The translations under genes and the position numbers were made by a program. The notes beneath the pieces are model-generated. The model was not told where the DNA came from. It did not search any database and saw nothing but the letters and a program-made list of their open reading frames with translations. A stretch of 39,991 nucleotides of DNA from Seminavis robusta (Eukaryota > Bacillariophyta > Bacillariophyceae > Naviculales > Naviculaceae), in the NCBI GenBank assembly GCA_903772945.1, contig CAICTM010001007.1, positions 1 to 39,991 of the forward strand, given 5' to 3'. Within the stretch, counting starts at the first letter, position 1. Every line of letters starts with the position of its first letter. Of this stretch, positions 37,871-39,991 are shown piece by piece.

Positions 37871-39760
37871 TTAGTTCGTATGTTCCAAACTCAAGGTGTT
37901 CAGCAGTTGAAGTTGTTCAAACTCGGAAGGAATGGTTCCTGTCAGAGCATTTGCAGCTGTTACGAAACGTTCAAGGATGGCAATCCCGCCAAACTCACTG
38001 GAGATGGTTCCAGTGAGACCATTACAGAAGCCCACAATTCTCTCATGCAGGTGAGAAGCAAAAGCTCACAGGGAAAAGTTCCAGAAATGTACATAGTTGT
38101 CATCAATGTCAAAACGTTCCACAGAGGACATAAGACCCACTTGACTTGGGATCGTTCCAGTGAAGCTGTTGCCGTATACAGCAAAATCCTTGACGTCACT
38201 AAGCAAACCAATTTCTGTGGGCAGGGTTCCTGAGAAATGATTCAATTCAATGTAGAGTTGCGCCAATGGAAGATGCACCAGAGAGTTGGGGAGTGTCCCT
38301 GTGAACAAGTTTTCAGCCAAGTAGATCCATTCCAAATTTGATGCATAGCCCAACTCAGTTGGAACAACCCCAGTGAATCTATTTTGATCCACCAACAAAT
38401 CACGCAGGTTTTGCAAGAGACCTAGCTCTGATGGAAGGTTTCCTTCCAATTGAGCATTGATTAAGGCAATACTGAACATGGAGTCAGACAAGAGGCCAAT
38501 TTCAGTTGGAAGTGAGCCAGAAAGGCTTGTTCCTCCCAAGTTAAGGGCTTCCACCTTGCTTAGCTTCCCAATATTGGAGGGAATAGAACCAGCCACATCT
38601 CGGTTGTTGTATAGGGAAATGCTTCTCAAGTCAGTAAGCCAAAAAAGTTCGAGGGGCAAGCTTCCTTGAAGTGAATTAGAATGGAGCCAGATATGCTGGT
38701 AGTGGTTATGTTCAATGTTGACAGCTCTTGAGCCATTGATTTGCTCGGGTGGCATCTCGCAAGGATTGGGGTGGGCTATGTCAATGTAAGAATGGCCGTC
38801 ATCAATCTCCAAAAAGGTCTCTCTTGCAAACCAAAAACATTCATGAACTGAATGGTTCAACCAATGATCATTCACCAACCAGTCCTCTCCATTTGTAGCA
38901 TGGAAGAGTGAAGCAAGCGCAAACCTCTGCTTGAGTCTGCTGGTGGTGTAGTTGTTTACATCCAAGTCATCCTGTAACCATTCATAGGCAAGGGACTGAG
39001 GAGAGTCCGGTTCCTCAAGTGCTTCAGTGCGTAATTGGGAAATTCCTGTATGATCAAAAGCTCAATGCTGGAGAAGTTGAGTGTCTCATCCGGAAGTCCA
39101 GATGGGGCCATTGTTTGTGATTCCAAAGGACCATTCTGTTCTTTTCCTTCTTCATTCCCGTTGGAGCTTGCAACCACAGCAACCGCAACGATGAGCACAA
39201 GCAGACAAAGGAGGTAGAAAATGGTTCCGAAAACCACCAAAGGGGAATCATCCCTTTTCTCCCGTAAATTGCTGTGTTCAGTTTCCAAATCTGCTAGATG
39301 TAAACTTGAGTTCTCGGCTACCTGATTTGCAAGTGGTAGCCCCCTATTTTCAGTTGTGCTCCTGCTTGTGATGTCCCATGGGACATTTTCCGCATTGTGG
39401 GTGATGCTGTGATTATTAGCTGAAGAGTGATTGCCCATGCCCCCAACTGCATATGCGCCAGGATGTTGATTTTGCAATACTCGTGCTCGTAATAAGGTTG
39501 TTGGCATTGGCTGGATGCCGTTAACATCCAAAAATGGGTTCGGGTCCGTGGATATGTGTGCTTGAGGCACAACAAGAGCGTCACTGCCATCATTGTTGTA
39601 TTTTTTAATGTGACTGTGGGCAAGATTTTCAAGCTGATCCTCCTTTATTGCATCTGCTGCTTTTTTATCCAGTTCCTTGTTGGTTTGTCCCCGCCGCAAT
39701 GCCAAGATCATGGTCGTCACTGCCAGTAGTTTCATTGGCATTTGTTTGGGCACTCTTCAT
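37871..39760 (-). pseudogene. LRR single-pass membrane protein, frameshifted
   Basis: The most likely start is the ATG at 39760 (MKSAQTNANETTGSD), in a different frame from the body, which is open from an ATG at 39741. A slip in the first ~30 codons is therefore likely. The body has an acidic, disordered N-terminus, a membrane segment (VVFGTIFYLLCLLVLIVAVAVVA, given in part) at about 39200-39260, and a short luminal linker. A slip near 39029-39032 separates IELLIIQEFPNY from TEALEEPDSPQSLAYEW, the conserved SPQ-x-x-A-x-x-W linker of diatom LRR proteins. The next frame gives LASLFHATNGEDWLVNDHWL, the plant-type LRR cap, and about eight L-x-x-L-x-L-x-x-N-x-x-x-G-x-(L/I)P repeats (LPTEIGLLSD, IPSQVGLMSS). 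After 38066 the repeats continue in another frame (LTGTISSEFGG, IPSEFEQLQLL) to a TAA at 37871. Such proteins are probable surface receptors without a kinase domain. Confidence 0.7.
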
Positions 39761-39991
39761 TGTTCGAGTGTTTTCTGAGACCACAGATCAAATACCAAAC
39801 ACCATGTATGACATACTAGAATACTAGTAAGCCAAATTAGCTTTGAATAATTTACCAAAGCTTTTTGTTTTATGAGAAAGGGGGTTTAGAGTACTATACT
39901 AAAGCGAAGTTATCTGCGGATGCCAGCGAGGGCCAGGCTTGGAGGAAGAAGCCCTTGTCTTCTTTGCTTTTTGCGTCAGGAATGTCATGGT
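39761..39991. other. Right edge; possible tail of a minus-strand gene
   Basis: On the minus strand the last 80 bases read MTFLTQKAKKTRASSSKPG... and end at a TAG near 39911. This may be the C-terminal part of a gene entering from beyond the window, but too little is visible to name it. Confidence 0.25.

Noticed and set aside
1..39991. tRNA and rRNA genes
   Set aside because: I looked for the T-loop consensus GGTTCGAATCC with matching A-box and acceptor stem, and for conserved rRNA blocks; none were convincing. A covariance-model scan would be decisive.

Overview
The window reads as nuclear DNA of a unicellular stramenopile alga, most likely a pennate diatom. This is inferred from protein families, not from any marker gene. 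Supporting signs are a presequence of the diatom plastid type (signal peptide followed by a Gly-Phe junction), transmembrane LRR proteins with a diatom-like layout, tandem VWD-domain proteins, a DUF4116 fragment, few introns, and long intergenic stretches rich in the palindrome CTAGCTAG. No rRNA, tRNA, CRISPR array or bacterial operon was recognised.

Layout. 1-2.7 kb: a decayed Zn-finger/helix-hairpin-helix transposase-like gene (minus) converging on a small 'LEEL' gene (plus). 2.6-3.9 kb: an acidic orphan gene (minus). 4.1-5.4 kb: hairpins and a minisatellite cluster. 5.7-6.7 kb: a frameshifted Crypton/Ndc10-type tyrosine recombinase (minus). 6.8-7.4 kb: a cluster of fold-back repeats. 8.4-9.2 kb: an intact TPR-like gene. 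9.9-11.9 kb: a decayed VWD-domain gene. 12.6-15.6 kb: a divergent pair of intact housekeeping genes, a CRAL-TRIO protein and a Tat-SF1/CUS2-like splicing factor. 16.6-16.9 kb: a small prenylation-motif protein. 17.05-19.9 kb: a 675-residue Crypton-type tyrosine recombinase followed on the same strand by a CRESS-virus-like Rep (HUH) N-terminal domain. 19.9-22.9 kb: repeat-rich DNA without recognisable genes. 23.0-26.5 kb: a decayed DDE transposase converging on a second 'LEEL' gene. 28.3-29.3 kb: a secreted protein. 29.8-31.6 kb: an Ala/Thr/Ser-rich organelle-targeted protein. 32.1-33.3 kb: a frameshifted beta-lactamase-like gene. 34.1-34.9 kb: a protein with four RRxS motifs. 36.3-36.5 kb: a 90-bp tandem repeat. 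37.3-39.8 kb: a DUF4116 fragment and a frameshifted LRR membrane protein.

Two observations look most novel. First, an intact tyrosine recombinase sits beside a Rep domain of the circular ssDNA-virus type, between two copies of a 13-bp palindromic repeat; this could be a replicon-integrase element or an integrated virus/plasmid relic. Second, two diverged copies of one layout are present: a large Zn-binding transposase-like gene converging on a small uncharacterised gene. That points to a two-gene transposon family whose accessory protein has no obvious described relative.

Many coding remnants carry single-base frameshifts. Either much of this window is decayed mobile and multigene-family DNA, or the assembly retains indel errors. 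The uninterrupted genes (TPR-like, CRAL-TRIO, Tat-SF1-like, CaaX, recombinase, secreted, Ala-rich and RRxS proteins) argue against a uniformly high error rate.
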